64,000 bases of DNA from Corbicula japonica. Lineage: Eukaryota; Mollusca; Bivalvia; Venerida; Cyrenidae. The position numbers and the translations under genes were made by a program. The stretch covers positions 1,674,001 through 1,738,000 of the forward strand of contig JAZAYU010000010.1 in NCBI GenBank assembly GCA_038501625.1. The letters are read 5' to 3'. Each line of letters opens with the position of its first letter. The stretch's first letter is position 1. The notes under the pieces are model-generated. The model did not search any database and was not told the origin of the DNA. It was given only the letters and a program-made list of their open reading frames with translations. Positions 42,008 to 54,742 of this stretch are shown piece by piece.

Positions 42008-44324
42008 ATGTTCCGACCACCAGATCACAATCACAACCTGTCCATGAGGCTGTCTGAAGTTCTGCACGATATAGGAGTGACGGAGAACATGGTGAAGAAG
42101 ACGAGGAGGTCGTGGATGATAAATGAGGCTATATTTAATACAGGCAATATGTTGCTGGACAATGAATGGACATCTCAATTTTTTGGCAGTCAGTCAGAAG
42201 CAACTACACAAGGCCTAAATTCTGATGTAGATCATTTAACGTGGCTCCATGAAGTCCATGTGATACAGGACTGGTCTCAGTGGCAGCCTGACAGGAAGCT
42301 GCAGTATCTGATGGTACAGGATGAGACAACATCACCAGGCTATTGCCTGCTACAGCTGCTGACAAGTGATGCTCCTCTTCCTGATCAGAATATCCCGGAT
42401 GATAAGCATAGCATAGACAGCATGGGCAGAGTGCTTCTGAGACATAGTATTCTACGACTTATTGAAGGATTTTCTCAACATGGTCCTGCTCAAACAGAGA
42501 GTGGACCAGATCGATCTGATTATGACTGTGTATTTGCTTTACACTGTCCATTCTGGCCAAGAGAAGCAGAACTGTGGTTACATGAACAAAATGTGAGTGG
42601 CTGGCCAACTGATGATATGAAGTGGTATTCAGCACAGCAAGGCTGTTTTGTCGTCCCAGTTGGCAGCAGAACAGGCATTTGCCAGAATCTGGAGTGGAGA
42701 ATATCCACCTCCTTCGCTGAAAGATGTCTCATGTACAACATCAACATGACACAGATAAGATGCTATATTCTGATGAAGATGATTATTCAAACATTTCTCA
42801 AGCCTAAATGTGGAGAAGTTATCTCCAGTTTCATGTGCAAAAACATTTTATTCTACTGTATAGCAGGTGCAGCAGCCAGTAGTACATGGAATGACAGTAG
42901 CTTACTGACATGGTTAAATCAGTGTTTGCAAACTTTAGTTCACTGTATTATGACTGGAAACTGTCCTCATTTTGTGATACCTGAAAATAATCTTCTTGCT
43001 GGTAAATAATCTGCAGAAGTGAAATTGCAACTAGCAGATGTCATGTGCACCTTGACAGCTAACATGAACAATCACTGCTGTGTATACAAATAGATGATCT
43101 TGGTCATCGTCTTCAAGTCAAGTTACTGAATTTTAAATCAGTATACTGGTGGGAGTTGAATTACCGGTAGCTGATGACACTGCTCTTGTTGCTGCTGCTG
43201 GTCAAAACATCATAGACAGAGCTCAACATTTGATGCAGCATTATAATTATATTCAGAAAAATATATTTAAAAATGTGGACTCGAACAATCGAAATCCTTC
43301 ACACAGTGTCTCTAAATTATGTCAGTTATATTCAGTGGGCAGCCATTTTGAGAAAGTTGCTATAAGTCTTCTAGCACCACTTCTGTGTACCAGCATTGGA
43401 TCCAGGACAGCATCAGTAGATATCCAGCATAACTGGGCAATATCTACAGAAGCTTTCAGGTGGTTCTCTCTCGGCTTGAACTCAGATGTTTCCTCCAGCA
43501 GACTGAAGCTGGCATCAGCACTTTACTGTAGTGGTGATCTAGAGAGATGTGACGTGATCCTGACTGCTGTGAGAGCACAATTTTCACAAACAACAGTTCA
43601 TGCCTCATGTAGTTGTTACCCACACAGAACCATATTTTCAAAATACTTCGTAGAAATTTGCTATGAGAACAATGAATATGTGATAAAACACAACATAGCT
43701 TTCTGTATCCAGTATTCGCCTTGTGAGGTAAATTTATTTCTGGTGAACTGAAGTATGAAATGTTCCGATCTACAGAAGAGGACCGTCCATATAGAGGAAG
43801 ATTGGACAACTGGATGGACTGGGCTGTGGTAGACTCTCGACCATATCTCTTCTTCTTGCAGTACAAGGTGTACAGCCAACTCCAAAGACCAGCAGAGCAG
43901 CACAGAGCTCTCTACAACCTGGCTACAATAATCCACACTGAGAAAAACCTATGTCACCGAGAGACTGCACTGAATCTACTGGGACAATGCATGGAACTGA
44001 AGGGCAGACACCAAGATGCCTTACATTGCTACATGATGTCACTGAAAATTAGGGGACGAAACAATGCAGCAAAATGGCTTGTGTGTATTCTGTTAGCTCG
44101 TTTATTTTACAGGTAAATATGATAACTTTCAATGATTGGTGACACGCTCAAGAATTTTGAATTGTTTAAATTTAAAGATTTCACAAAAAGATATAGATGT
44201 ATACAATTTGGAACTTCTTTTAAAAATGCCATCTTAATCTAACGAATAGTTTTGAGGTTCTTTTCCTGTTTCAATGTTAAAATTGTAAAGATTTCTTTTT
44301 TATTTTTACAGGCAACATATGTAG
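42008..44324 (+). pseudogene. cGAS-like receptor (Mab-21 fold), copy 2, broken
   Basis: The presumed start is the ATG at 42008, right after TTCTTCAG and matching the start of copy 3; an in-frame ATG at 41978 lacks support from copy 3. The N-terminal half is open to 43009. It has FFGSQSEATTQGLNSDVDHL: the Gly-Ser loop and an Asp-x-Asp pair of nucleotidyltransferases. YDCVFALHCPFWP follows, where the third catalytic acid is expected. TAA at 43007 replaces the ATA codon of copy 3. Further breaks are a frame change near 43080, another near 43145, and a 1-bp loss near 43727. The C-terminal TPR-like block is at 43760-44112. A donor at 44113 and acceptor at 44311 add a four-codon last exon (44312-44324). 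The lesions argue for a pseudogene. Confidence 0.8.
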
Positions 44325-46264
44325 TCACATGGAAGTAAAGCTGAACCTGCCTAAACAACCACCTGCATTCAACAGCCACCTGCCAAAAACAGTCACTGGT
44401 GTTACAAGGAGCAACAGTTATAGTGCTCACCCAACATCAGGCACCTGTTATATAACTGAGAATGAAGACTGGAAACCAATCTTAGATCAAAAACATATGT
44501 TTGATTGAAAGTGAGGACAGTCTCAGAACTGACCAATGAGAATCTTAAAACCTGAGACTGCGCCTAAACACAGGTTGGGAAATCTGTCCCAGCTGGTAAT
44601 CAATACAAGAACCCTAGTACCAGTGTTCAACTTGACATCCAAAACGAATCCACCTTTCTTATTTCTTTCAAACGGGTTTGATAATTTGTGAACTCTAAAG
44701 CTGAAAATATTTGACAGCTGAAAAAGCAGCTAAATTAAAATTGTTCTTACTAAAGCTGAAATCTCATAAGGTAATTTTGCAATTTTGTTCAGATAAAGAT
44801 CATAATATTATATAATGATTACTTTTCAACATATTGTTTAGCAGATAGGCAGTACCTTTTCATTAACCAAGTTTTGAAACCTTACACACTATGTATACTG
44901 GTAATGTAAATTCACACCAGAAAATTTTATTATAAAAATCTCGATGACTGACTTTGCAACTTCCAAACCTTAAAACTAATATCGATATTCCAAAAAAAGA
45001 AATCATTTTCTGACTGATAAATCAATCCTTGTCAGTATTCTGACATTGATCAGTATCAACTTTCACCATTCATAATCTGTGACGGGTATGATTTCTTTTT
45101 CTGGCTGAATTTTAAATCAAAATAATCCTAAAATATGATGTCATTTTTGTTTAATGAAGGACTATTTCAAATAGCTAATGACATGACTACATTTCTCATC
45201 AAAAATACTTAACCCTAAATGCTTTGTTTTTCTCATTACATGATGATATTCAAATAGTATCATTTGAGAAATTAAATAAAATAATTCACATCTTGTCACT
45301 GATGATCATAACATGATACAAGCCTCAAAAAAATGCTGTAGTATGAATGAGATATTTTGACAGAATATTGAAATATGCGCACGTCACACTCCTGACAAAT
45401 TTAGCGGATATGCCAGATGTGCCTGCTGATCTGGATCTACACCGGTCGCACAAGCGTTAAAACGTGTATATATGAAATAAAGGGTTAAGAAATGTGACAG
45501 ACTATCACATTGCAGTCCAATAGGAATATTTTAGCCATCAGTCATTTTGGAAAGAAAAATGAATAACAAAATGATGTTGGGTCAACAGATATTTGTGAAA
45601 GAACAATTAAACAGAATACTTTTCGAACAGCAATAACTCACTGAAAACACAAACATGCTGATGACTTGACTAACATGCACTCTAGACTGACTGGAACTAT
45701 ACTCGCTAATGGACAAAGAACAATTGAAACTTCTTGCTTGATCTTCAAGATCATCTGATGAAGACTTCAGAATGTTTGGCAGTAAGTGTTGCTGATGTTG
45801 CTGTAAACTCTTGCCTTCGTATATTCGCCTTTTATAACATGGGAGACCTATCGAGTGCTCAGCGCGAAACTATCATATCTGCATTTTCTAAAATTGTTCA
45901 GGAGAAATAAAAACTATTTTAATGATAATAACTCCTTTTAAATAAAAATCTTTAAAAGAGCGTTAAGAATCAGTGTAAACACGTGATAATTTTATAGTAC
46001 ACCAAGAATTTGAACTTGATGTTGCTCCTTTTATCATGTCAAACTTAGACAGAATTTGTAGCAACTATAATATTTGTTTTGTAGTTCTTGTAAAATTTTC
46101 ATTTAAGATTGTTATGTTCATTTTTGAAGGCCTGTTATTAAGTTTATACTTGGCTAATGATTAAAGTATACACAGTAGAATACACCTCTTGTATTTTCCT
46201 TCAAACCTTCAGTCATAAGACATACAGCTAATGTAGAATAAGTATGTATGTTATATGAACTAGT
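44325..46264. other. Unit A spacer
   Basis: A degenerate hairpin MITE at about 44452-44580 has its counterpart in unit B at about 54873-54985, so it predates the duplication. A TTAA-MITE fragment lies at 45400-45490. No gene was seen. Confidence 0.5.
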
Positions 46265-46506
46265 TTAACCCTTTACACCATATATATGCATCGTAACGCA
46301 TGTGCGACAGGTTTAGATCCAGATCATCTAGCACATCCACGCTTTCTGATCATGATCAAAACTTTTTCGCATTAGTCATAATGGACCAAACGAATGTAAA
46401 AGCGAACAGTGTAGATCCTGATCAGATGGCACAGGTGTGTCAGCTTATCTGGATCTACACTGTTTGCCCATGCAATAAATGTGTACCTATGGAAAAAAGT
46501 GATTAA
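46265..46506. mobile_element. TTAA-type MITE in unit A
   Basis: TTAACCCTTTACACCATATA ... CCTATGGAAAAAAGTGATTAA. Unit B keeps only the last part (55340-55395). Confidence 0.75.
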
Positions 46507-49005
46507 GCAAACTGCACTCCTGTCAGAGGCGGATCCAGAGGGTTTAAAGGGATTGCTTTACCCTCTTTTGGGGGCAGCGGAATTAATTTCCATGGGGACA
46601 TTGGCCAGAGAGTTGGAAATTATCACGAAGTTACCCTCATGTAGCTATCTTGCATCAAACTGTGATGTTTTAAGCTTACCAAGAGGTTTGGAGCAGACTG
46701 ACAGTTTAACATCTGATCTTTCAGTTTAATAGTTTAATAATATCTCTTGCCGTTCAAAATGTTAACATGTATACAGAAATACATATCACGTAACAAATGT
46801 GTTGTCCTTTCACAAATGATCGTTAAAGTGCAGGCACACTCATTATATATGCAGCATCAATTGTAGTGTGAACTTACATTTAAAATGCAATCAAACCAAG
46901 TATAGCATATTATGCCAAACTGAAGCCAGCTACTGACCAAGACAAATATCCACATCGGTTCTTGATTTGAAACTAAAACTGTTAATTGTAATGTGACTTT
47001 GCTAAGAATCAATCATCTGAACAAAGTCTAATGACCATTGGTCCAAATGGAAGATCATCATGACGTTTTCACTCCAAAACAACAGTGGGACTTGTCTCCA
47101 TTTCAGCTAGTCAATTGCTTGAAATTTGAGACTTGTCTTCAATTTACTTTTGTAATCCTCGGCTCAGATTCACACTTAAGTCAAAACATTCTTGTAAGGT
47201 GCCACATTTAAAATTTAACTCCATGCGGCTTATAACCTAAGTGTAACAAGTGATCTGCACTGTTTGCACATGTGATATAAGCCCTATATGCAGGGAGTAT
47301 ACGGTCAATCAGACTAAAACATTTTTTATGTATACCAGATAACTTTAAGTAAGGCTAGTAGCTAGGTACTGAAGTATTTAAATTAAACGCCAATCTGAGA
47401 AAATGGGAACTTCCCAATATGTGCTGGTGCTTTTCTTATAGCAGTTTTGGCCAAGTTTTTTTCAATAGGCCTGGTCATGTATCAGGACATAGGAGTGAGT
47501 ATATTTTACTCCATGGATGTGGCTTATATCCTAAGTGCATCAAGTGATCTACACTGTTTGCACATGTGATATAAGCCCTATATGCAAGCAGTGAACGGTT
47601 ATTCAGACTGAACAATCTTTAATGTATACCAGATAACTTTAAGTAAGGCTACGTATACTCGGCCATAGATGTCTATGATGTGTTTACTGTACTGCCAGAC
47701 AAAATGGCTTGAATAGAAATTCCAACATGTTCAGGAAAATCCGCATCAGCCAGGGATAGGAAAACTGTCTGGGTAGCTTCTTTCAATGAAAGATTGCAGC
47801 ATGAATCACCGATAAGAATGGTCAGTGTTTTGCTGCAATAAATTGATGAAATTCAGTGAAGAGTCAAACATGGAACAAAATATTTAAACTTGATCATAAC
47901 CCTTTACTCAACAGATATGTCTTTCATTACACCAGTGTAGATTCAGATCAGTTGGCACCTAAAATTCTGATAGAAAATACTGGAGTAGCTGGGTACTGAA
48001 ATATTTAAATTAAAAGCCAATCTGAGAAAATGGGAACATCCCAATATGTGCTGGTGCATGTCTTTATAATAGTTTTGACCAAGGTTTATAATTCAAAATC
48101 ACTGGTCATGCATCAGAACGCTGGAGTATATTTAAAGCCTTAAGTTGTTAAGATGTTATAGTGACTTGCCTAGTAAAATCCACTGAAAACGGACACTAAA
48201 ATATACTGAATAGTCCAAAATTTAGGAGGCATTCGCTCCTTCTCAGTTATTTTTATGCATTGCACTGTATATAGTAGTACAATTAATATTAACCACAACT
48301 GAGACAAAAAAGTATTACACTCTTTAAGAAAGCTTTAAGAAATTTAGAGGGTGCTTACACGTGGCACACACAGACAGAGTGATGGCTACCATGAATATCA
48401 CCTTCAAGTAGGAATTAAATTAATAATAACTAAATTGACCAGCTTGATAAGTACCTCTCAAAAAAAGCCAGTAATTTGTTAAATGAAAATGAAAAATAAA
48501 TTATGTTGGATCAACAGTCATTTATGAAACTAGAGGGTCAAATTGCTCTGTCGTTTCACCTGATTCTCGAGTAAACAATAAAATGCAAAGGATCACAAAT
48601 ATCTTTCTGACTTTGCAGCGATTAAAACAACTGGCCTTACAGCATTGGTGACAATAGGCCCTACGGTTGGTAAACAAGCTATAGCGAAAAATTTTTTTCC
48701 AGATATTCTGCAAGAGATAACTTTTCTTTCTAAGCTACGAGCTATATGGTCAGTTACCAGTAGAATTTGTGCACCATTTTTCTGGCGTCACAAGCTGCTG
48801 GAACCACGTCCTCCAAGGCGGGAAACATGCTATTAGCAAAAAATAAAACAACATTAGTTTGTCCAAGTTGATAAACTCAAACTTGGAGGGTTCGAGACAA
48901 ATGACCTCTAAAGCTCATCCCCGGAGTTTCCGGCTTCAAGTATCTGGAAGCTAAGAAGCCCCTGGTCGGTCAAAACGCCACACAGTGAGAAAAGACTGTC
49001 CCGAT
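46507..49005. other. Unit A tail, no intact gene
   Basis: Non-coding sequence shared with 55400-58090 and 59735-61990. Reduced MITE copies (TTACTCCATGxxxxxGGCTTATA... CTACACTGTTTGCAC...) lie at about 47215-47305 and 47512-47600. Sequence around 48385 is the uninterrupted counterpart of the transposon site at 59795-61617. Confidence 0.5.
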
Positions 49006-49010
49006 ATAGC

Positions 49011-49168
49011 TGTTATGAACGTAACCTCATTATGCCGTTTGGCGTACTTTAATGTGACTTCGATCACGTCACTTATGTTTACATTGTATAAACAGAATCA
49101 GTTCAAATTAAAAGGTCGAACCTTAAGTACTGTGTTTCTCTCCACTATACGATCGCATACCCGCCAGA
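49011..49168 (+). repeat. 5' LTR of the BEL/Pao element
   Basis: 158 bp with TTGTATAAACAGAATCAG, a possible TATA region. It differs from the 3' LTR mainly at CpG sites (for example CTTCGATCACGTCA against CGTCGATGACGTCA). Confidence 0.92.
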
Positions 49169-49195
49169 TTGGTGCCGTGAGTAACACAACACTTA

Positions 49196-50400
49196 CTTCT
49201 AAATTACGCTCGATGCTGAAAGGCCACAAGGGTGCAATATCCCGATTATGGACGAAATTTGAAGCTATTGAGGCTGATGCGGAGTTCGCAACATCAGAGC
49301 AGCTAAAGAATATTGAGGATTCACTCAGACAGAAGCTGGGTACCATTTGCGAGATCCACCAACAGCTAACATACTCTTCGATGAGGGAGCACAGAGTTCC
49401 TTCTTGACACAGAAACTTGCCGACAAGTTAAAGCTGAAGCCGACAGGACGCGAAACCACTAACCTATCCGCATTTGAAGACACACAGAGACGCGTGAGAC
49501 ATCTAGAGACAGCAACCGTGTACCTACATGCAGGCAATGGAGCAATTCCCATAAAAGGTACTCATTGTGCCCGAGATTTCCGTACCATTGAACACGTACC
49601 AACACGAAGTAAAGAAGTACACCTACCTGCGGGATCTCAAACTTGCTCATCCACTCACCGGCGACACCCACTTCAAGATAGAACTTCTCATAGGAGCAGA
49701 TCACTTTTGGGACATAGTACAGGATCAGACTATACGTGGCGATGGACCAACTGCCGTTCAGTCTAGGATAGGATATCTTCTATCTGGACCCCTGCGCAAA
49801 CATAGATCGGAAGTGCTACCCATGTCAATGATGTTTGTTATGACCAGTCACACTCAGGTTGATTTAGAAAAGATCAGGCAGATGGAAGATTTGGGGTTAG
49901 ATAGATCATCGCAGGATGTTTTGAAACCGGCCACTGAAAATGGAAGTTGCAGCACTATTCCCAAATCAAGTACACGTAAATCTCTTAAAGTAGATGATTA
50001 CCCACCTACCAGTCAGAAGCCTAACCCAGTCAGAGCGCAGCCTTCTACCCCACCCCCTCAAAGATCTGAGAATAAATTCAGCTGCAATCAAGCAAACATA
50101 ACAAAATGGGCCAGTATTCAGAAGACATTAATCCACGACTTCCGGGAACGATGGAAGCACAAATACCTAACGGCCCTTCGTGAACATCATAAGGCTTCCG
50201 GCAGAAATCAACAGACCATACGTGTTAGAGACACTGTTCAAATCCACGGTGATGTCCCGCGATCACAATGGAACCTTGCCGGGGTCGAAGAAATACCACA
50301 GGGAAAAGATGGCCTGTTGCGTTCTGCAAAAATACGGACAGCTACAGGAGAAACCAACCGTCCAATCGTGAAACTGTATCCACTGGAAGTGATTCACTGA
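49196..50400 (+). pseudogene. BEL/Pao gag-pol remnant: Gag start, aspartic protease, integrase tail
   Basis: A short Gag piece (GHKGAISRLWTKFEAIEADA, to about 49340) joins directly to the DUF1758-type aspartic protease (PTANILFDEGAQSSFLTQKL, with DEG at the active-site position). A 1-bp insertion near 49556 shifts the frame; the protease continues as FKIELLIGADHFWDIVQDQ and AVQSRIGYLLSGPL. Reverse transcriptase, RNase H and the integrase catalytic core are missing. After a linker of about 100 residues comes the integrase C-terminal domain (RERWKHKYLTALREHHKASG, SAKIRTATGETNRPIVKLYP) with a stop at 50400. The element cannot move on its own. Confidence 0.9.
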
Positions 50401-50589
50401 TCCGGATCCAAAGTGCTTTGTGACTTAGCGAAACATTATTGAGTTTTTAGAGACTGTGCTTAGTGATTCAGTTTTGATAATTTTCGAGATGACATTATTA
50501 AATAATTTCAAAATACTTTATTTCATTCAAAGACATTAACTCTAACAATTTGTGATTTTAAGAAATTATTTACTTTTCGCGGCCCCCAG

Positions 50590-50747
50590 TGTTATGAACG
50601 TAACGTCGTTATGCCGTTTGGCGTACTTTGATGTGACGTCGATGACGTCACTTATGTTGACGTTGTATAAACAGAATCAGTTCAAATTAAAAGGTCGAAC
50701 CAGAAGTACTGTGTTTCTCTCCACTATACGATCGCATTCCCGCCACA
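50590..50747 (+). repeat. 3' LTR of the BEL/Pao element
   Basis: Same length and termini as the 5' LTR. The pair is similar enough to suggest a fairly recent insertion, but I did not count differences. Confidence 0.92.
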
Positions 50748-50752
50748 ATAGC

Positions 50753-51090
50753 TGCCGAAGTTTGAACCATAGCCTGGCACCAGCTAGATGGTCAAAATAA
50801 AACAAAAAACGATGAAATACTTATTATAAATACCCTTTTTATTTCATTTTCTTTTTTCTGTTATGCTGAACCATCTACTAGTTCTGGGAGATAAGGGAAG
50901 TAAAATGCTACATAGTGAGAAAAGACTGTCCCGATATAGCCGCCGAAGTTCGAGCCATAGAATGATACCAGCTAGATGGTTTAAGTTAAAAAGAAACACT
51001 GAAATAATTATTATCTCCTTTTTATTTCATTCCCATTTTCTTTTTTCTGATATGCTGAACCATCTGGGAGATAAGAGAAGTAAGTTGGTT
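50753..51090. repeat. Tandem repeat of about 175 bp holding the BEL/Pao empty site
   Basis: The unit GTGAGAAAAGACTGTCCCGA, TATAGCxGCCGAAGTT, CCAGCTAGATGGT, TTTTCTTTTTTCTGxTATGC, ATCTGGGAGATAAG occurs once split by the retroelement (48985-49010 plus 50748-50880) and once whole (about 50885-51065); a third unit begins at 51062. Confidence 0.85.
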
Positions 51091-52429
51091 TTCTTTTAGG
51101 TATTGGTGATTATTGTATTAGTGACATAAGAATATATAACATAACATAGAGACGGGAGCCAGTCTATTCGAGCCAAAGCAACTTAATGGAGTTTTAAGTT
51201 GAGGGTGGAGGTGGGGACTACCGGACGATGCTGCTACCAATCCCTAGGCTCCCTTTGTTTCTACCTGCTATCGCAGGCGACACAATAATAAGGAAACTGA
51301 AACCCAGACATAATGGATATTCCTGGCCAAACAATGATATTCTCTACAATATATACAGCTATGTCCAATTTCTGTAACACCAAACCTAAAAAAAATCGGA
51401 CGATGGAAAATGTATTTCGGACTAAAATTACTTGTGTACTGTTTTGTGTCAATCTAAACTTCAGAAATAAAATTTGGTCACCAATTAGAAATGAATATTA
51501 CCCAGGTATCATATAAACACAAACTACATTGCCAGTTTCACTGAAAATATTCTTTTGTTTAACAGATAAAACGGGAAAATACCGGTACTTGTACTTGAAT
51601 ATGTATATTTCTTGTTATCTCCCTTTTTAAATTTCAGAAATGGAATGAGGAAGTTTAACTGACTGGAGTAAACGCAATTTTTGTCAATTTTTTAAATCTA
51701 AATAAAACTTACAAAATAGCAGGTTTGTTTTACTTTTTAAGTAATTATTCAAATTCTCAAGTAAAATAATGAGACAATAATTTCACATTAAACACAAAGC
51801 AATATTAGAATGTGTTCTTTGTTTCTGTTTCATTGTTGTCTATACATGTATTTCAATTAAATTCTCTCTTAAAAAGAAAGCAAATTTAGAAAACTTGCAG
51901 TCAATGAAACCATTTATATGATTCTTTGTTGGTGTTCGGAATAGTTTTCATTTTGTTCAAATTTAATGATGAAGCTAGGTTTTCACTTCTTAATTAGACA
52001 GGCCAAATCCTCATGATAAGGCAATGTTTACTCTGTAACTTTCGCAGAACAGAACACAACTGTCAGAGACTTATAAATAATTTCTTTTATTTCCATTGCT
52101 AGATAAGCGTTTATAGATATCCCTTACAGTGGGATTGTTCGTTCTGGATGATGTTTATACTTGAGTATTATTCAGTTAAAAGTTAAAATTAGTGTATAAT
52201 TATTCACACTATTTTCATCTAGACCAGTTTGTGTTTTTTTCAATGACAATGGCTAAATATGTTATTTTTGCAGTTCCATTGCTTACTATTGTGCCTACTT
52301 TAAAATGTATCTTTTCTGTTCTTTTTTCTTTGAGAGTAAATCTTACTTTGTGAAAAATATTTTAATTTGTATAAGACAATAAGAATTGTATTTATTTGAT
52401 ATGTTAAATTCACAACATAATTCTTCAGA

Positions 52430-54742
52430 ATGTTCCGGTCACCAGACCATAATCACAACTTTTCCATGCGGCTATCTGAAGTTCTGCAGGATATAGGAGT
52501 GACGGATTACATGGTGAAGAAGACAAGAAGGTCGTGGATGATAAATGAGGTTATTTATAATACAGGCAATTTGATGCTGGACAAAGGAACATCTCATTTC
52601 TTTGGCAGTCAGTCAGAAGCATCAACTACTGAAGGCCTGAATTCTGATGTAGATCATTTAATATCAATCCATGAATACGATGTGATACAGAACTTGTCTC
52701 AGTGGCAGCCTGACAGGGAGCTGCAGTATCTGATGGTACAGGATGAGACAACATCACCAGGCTACTGCCTGCTACAGCTGCTGAGAGATAATGCTCCTCT
52801 ACCTGCTGAGAATATCCAGGATGAATACCATAGCACAGACAGCATGGGCAGAGTGCAGAGTGTTGTAGGATTAGTGGAAGGACTTTCTCAACATGGTCCC
52901 GCTCAAACAGACAGTGCACCATGTCAATGTGATTATGACTGTGTATTTGCTTTACACTGTCCATTCTGGCCAAGAGAAGCAGAACTGTGGTTACGTCAAC
53001 AATATGTGAGTGGCTGGCCAACTGAAGATATGAAGAGGTATTCAGCACAGCAAGGCTGTTTTGTTGTCCCAGTTGGCAGCAGAACAGGCATTTACCAGGA
53101 TCTGGAGTGGAGAATATCCACCTCCTTCGCTGAAAGATGTCTCATGTACAACATCAACATGACACAGTTACGATGCTACATTCTGATGAAGATGATTATT
53201 AAAACATTTCTTCAGCCTAAATGTGGAGATGTTGTCTCCAGTTTCATGTGCAAGAACATTTTGTTCTATTGTATAAAAGGTGCAGCAGCCAGTAGTACAT
53301 GGAATGACGGTAGCTTACTGACACGGTTAAATGAGTGTTTGCAAACATTATTTCATTGTATACTGACTGGAAACTGCACTCATTTTGTAATAAATAGAAA
53401 TAATCTTCTTGCTGGTAAAATATCTGCAGAAGTGAAAGCTCAGCTTGCAGATTTTATGTGCACATTGACTGCTAACATAGAAAATCACTGCTGGGAATAC
53501 AGATTGATGATCTCGGTTACCGTCTTCATATCAAGTCAGGCTGTATACTCTCAGGAGTTTACTTTCCTGACAACACTGCTCTCATTGCGACTGGTGAACA
53601 CATGCTTTACACAGCTCAAATTTTGATGCGAGTGTCTTTTGGTATTTGCCAAAAAAAAAGTTCAAAATGTGGCTGCAAATGTTCAAAATTATTTAAACAT
53701 TGTGTCTAAGTTGTGTCAGTTACATTTAGCGGGCAGCCATTTTGAGAAAGTTGCTATCAGCCTTCTTGCACCACTTCTCTGTACGAACATAGGATCCATG
53801 ACAGCATCAGTATATATCCAACATAACAGGGCAATAACTCCAGAAGCTTTTAGGTGGTTCTCTCTGGGCTTGAACTCGAATGTGTCCTCCAGCAGACTGA
53901 AGCTGGCATCAGTACTGTACTGCAGTGGTGATCTAAAAAGATGTGAAGTGAGCCTGACTGCTGTGAAAGCACAGTTGTCACAAACAAATGTTCAGACCAT
54001 ATGTAAGTGTTATCCACACACAATAGTGTTATCAGAAGACTTTTTAAAACTCTGCTTTGATAACAATGAATATGTAATAAAACACAACATAACTTTCTGT
54101 GTTCAATATCTGCCATACGAGGTCAACTGCATTCCTGGTGAGCTGAGATATGAAATGTTCCGATCTACAGAAGAGGACCGCCCATACAGAGGAAGATGGG
54201 ACAACTGGATGGACTGGGCTGTGGTAGACTCTACCATATCTCTTCTTCTTGCAGTACAAGGTGTACAGTCAACTCCAAAGACCGGAAGAGAAACTCAGAG
54301 CTCTCTACAACCTGGCTACAATAATCCACACTGAGGAAATCTTTGGTCATCGAGAGACTGCACTAAATCTACTGGGACAATGTATGGAACAGGAGGGTAG
54401 ACACCAGGATGCCTTATACTGCTATATGATGTCACTGAAAATAAGGGGGCGAAACAATGCAGCAAAATGGCATGTGTGTAGGCTGGTAGCACGTTTATTT
54501 CACAGGTAAACAACATGGCTTTAGATTGAAAAAGAATTCAATGGATGGTGACACTATCAAGAATTATGAATTAATTTAGTTATTTAAAAATTACATGTTT
54601 CTACATACAAATTCGGATTCAATATGCTATGAATTTTAAAAGTGTCATCTAGTTCTACTGAATGTTTTTGAAGTACTGTTCCAGTTTCAATGTTAAAATG
54701 GTAAATACTTCTTTTTTTATTTTTTACAGGCACAGTATGTAG
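52430..54742 (+). pseudogene. cGAS-like receptor (Mab-21 fold), copy 3, broken
   Basis: The ATG at 52430 follows TTCTTCAG. The frame is open to 53626, with HFFGSQSEASTTEGLNSDVD (Gly-Ser loop and Asp-x-Asp) and YDCVFALHCPFWP. Near 53490 (ENHCWEY) the frame departs from the family frame, which continues LGIQIDDLGYRL in a shifted frame. The same shift is present in copy 2. A 9-A run near 53655 and a 2-bp loss near 54232 shift the frame again. The C-terminal TPR-like region reads RETALNLLGQCMEQEGRHQD. A donor at 54506 and acceptor at 54729 give a last exon ending HSM (54730-54742), conserved with copy 2. Probably a pseudogene. Confidence 0.8.

Larger units (their letters stand above)
41021..48850. 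repeat. Segmental duplication unit A
   Basis: It begins TTTGTCTACCTGGTATCGCA, holds cGLR copy 2 and its flanks, and ends near CACAAGCTGCTGGAACCACG. The same order of blocks recurs from 51254 to about 61990 with later insertions, so this is an old tandem duplication of roughly 8 kb. Confidence 0.75.
49006..50752 (+). mobile_element. BEL/Pao LTR retrotransposon, internally deleted, with ATAGC duplication
   Basis: Two 158-bp LTRs (49011-49168, 50590-50747) begin TGTTATGAACGTAAC and end CCGCCAxA. ATAGC flanks both (49006-49010 and 50748-50752). TTGGTGCCGTGA follows the left LTR as a primer-binding site candidate. Total length is 1.74 kb, versus several kb for complete elements. Confidence 0.93.
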
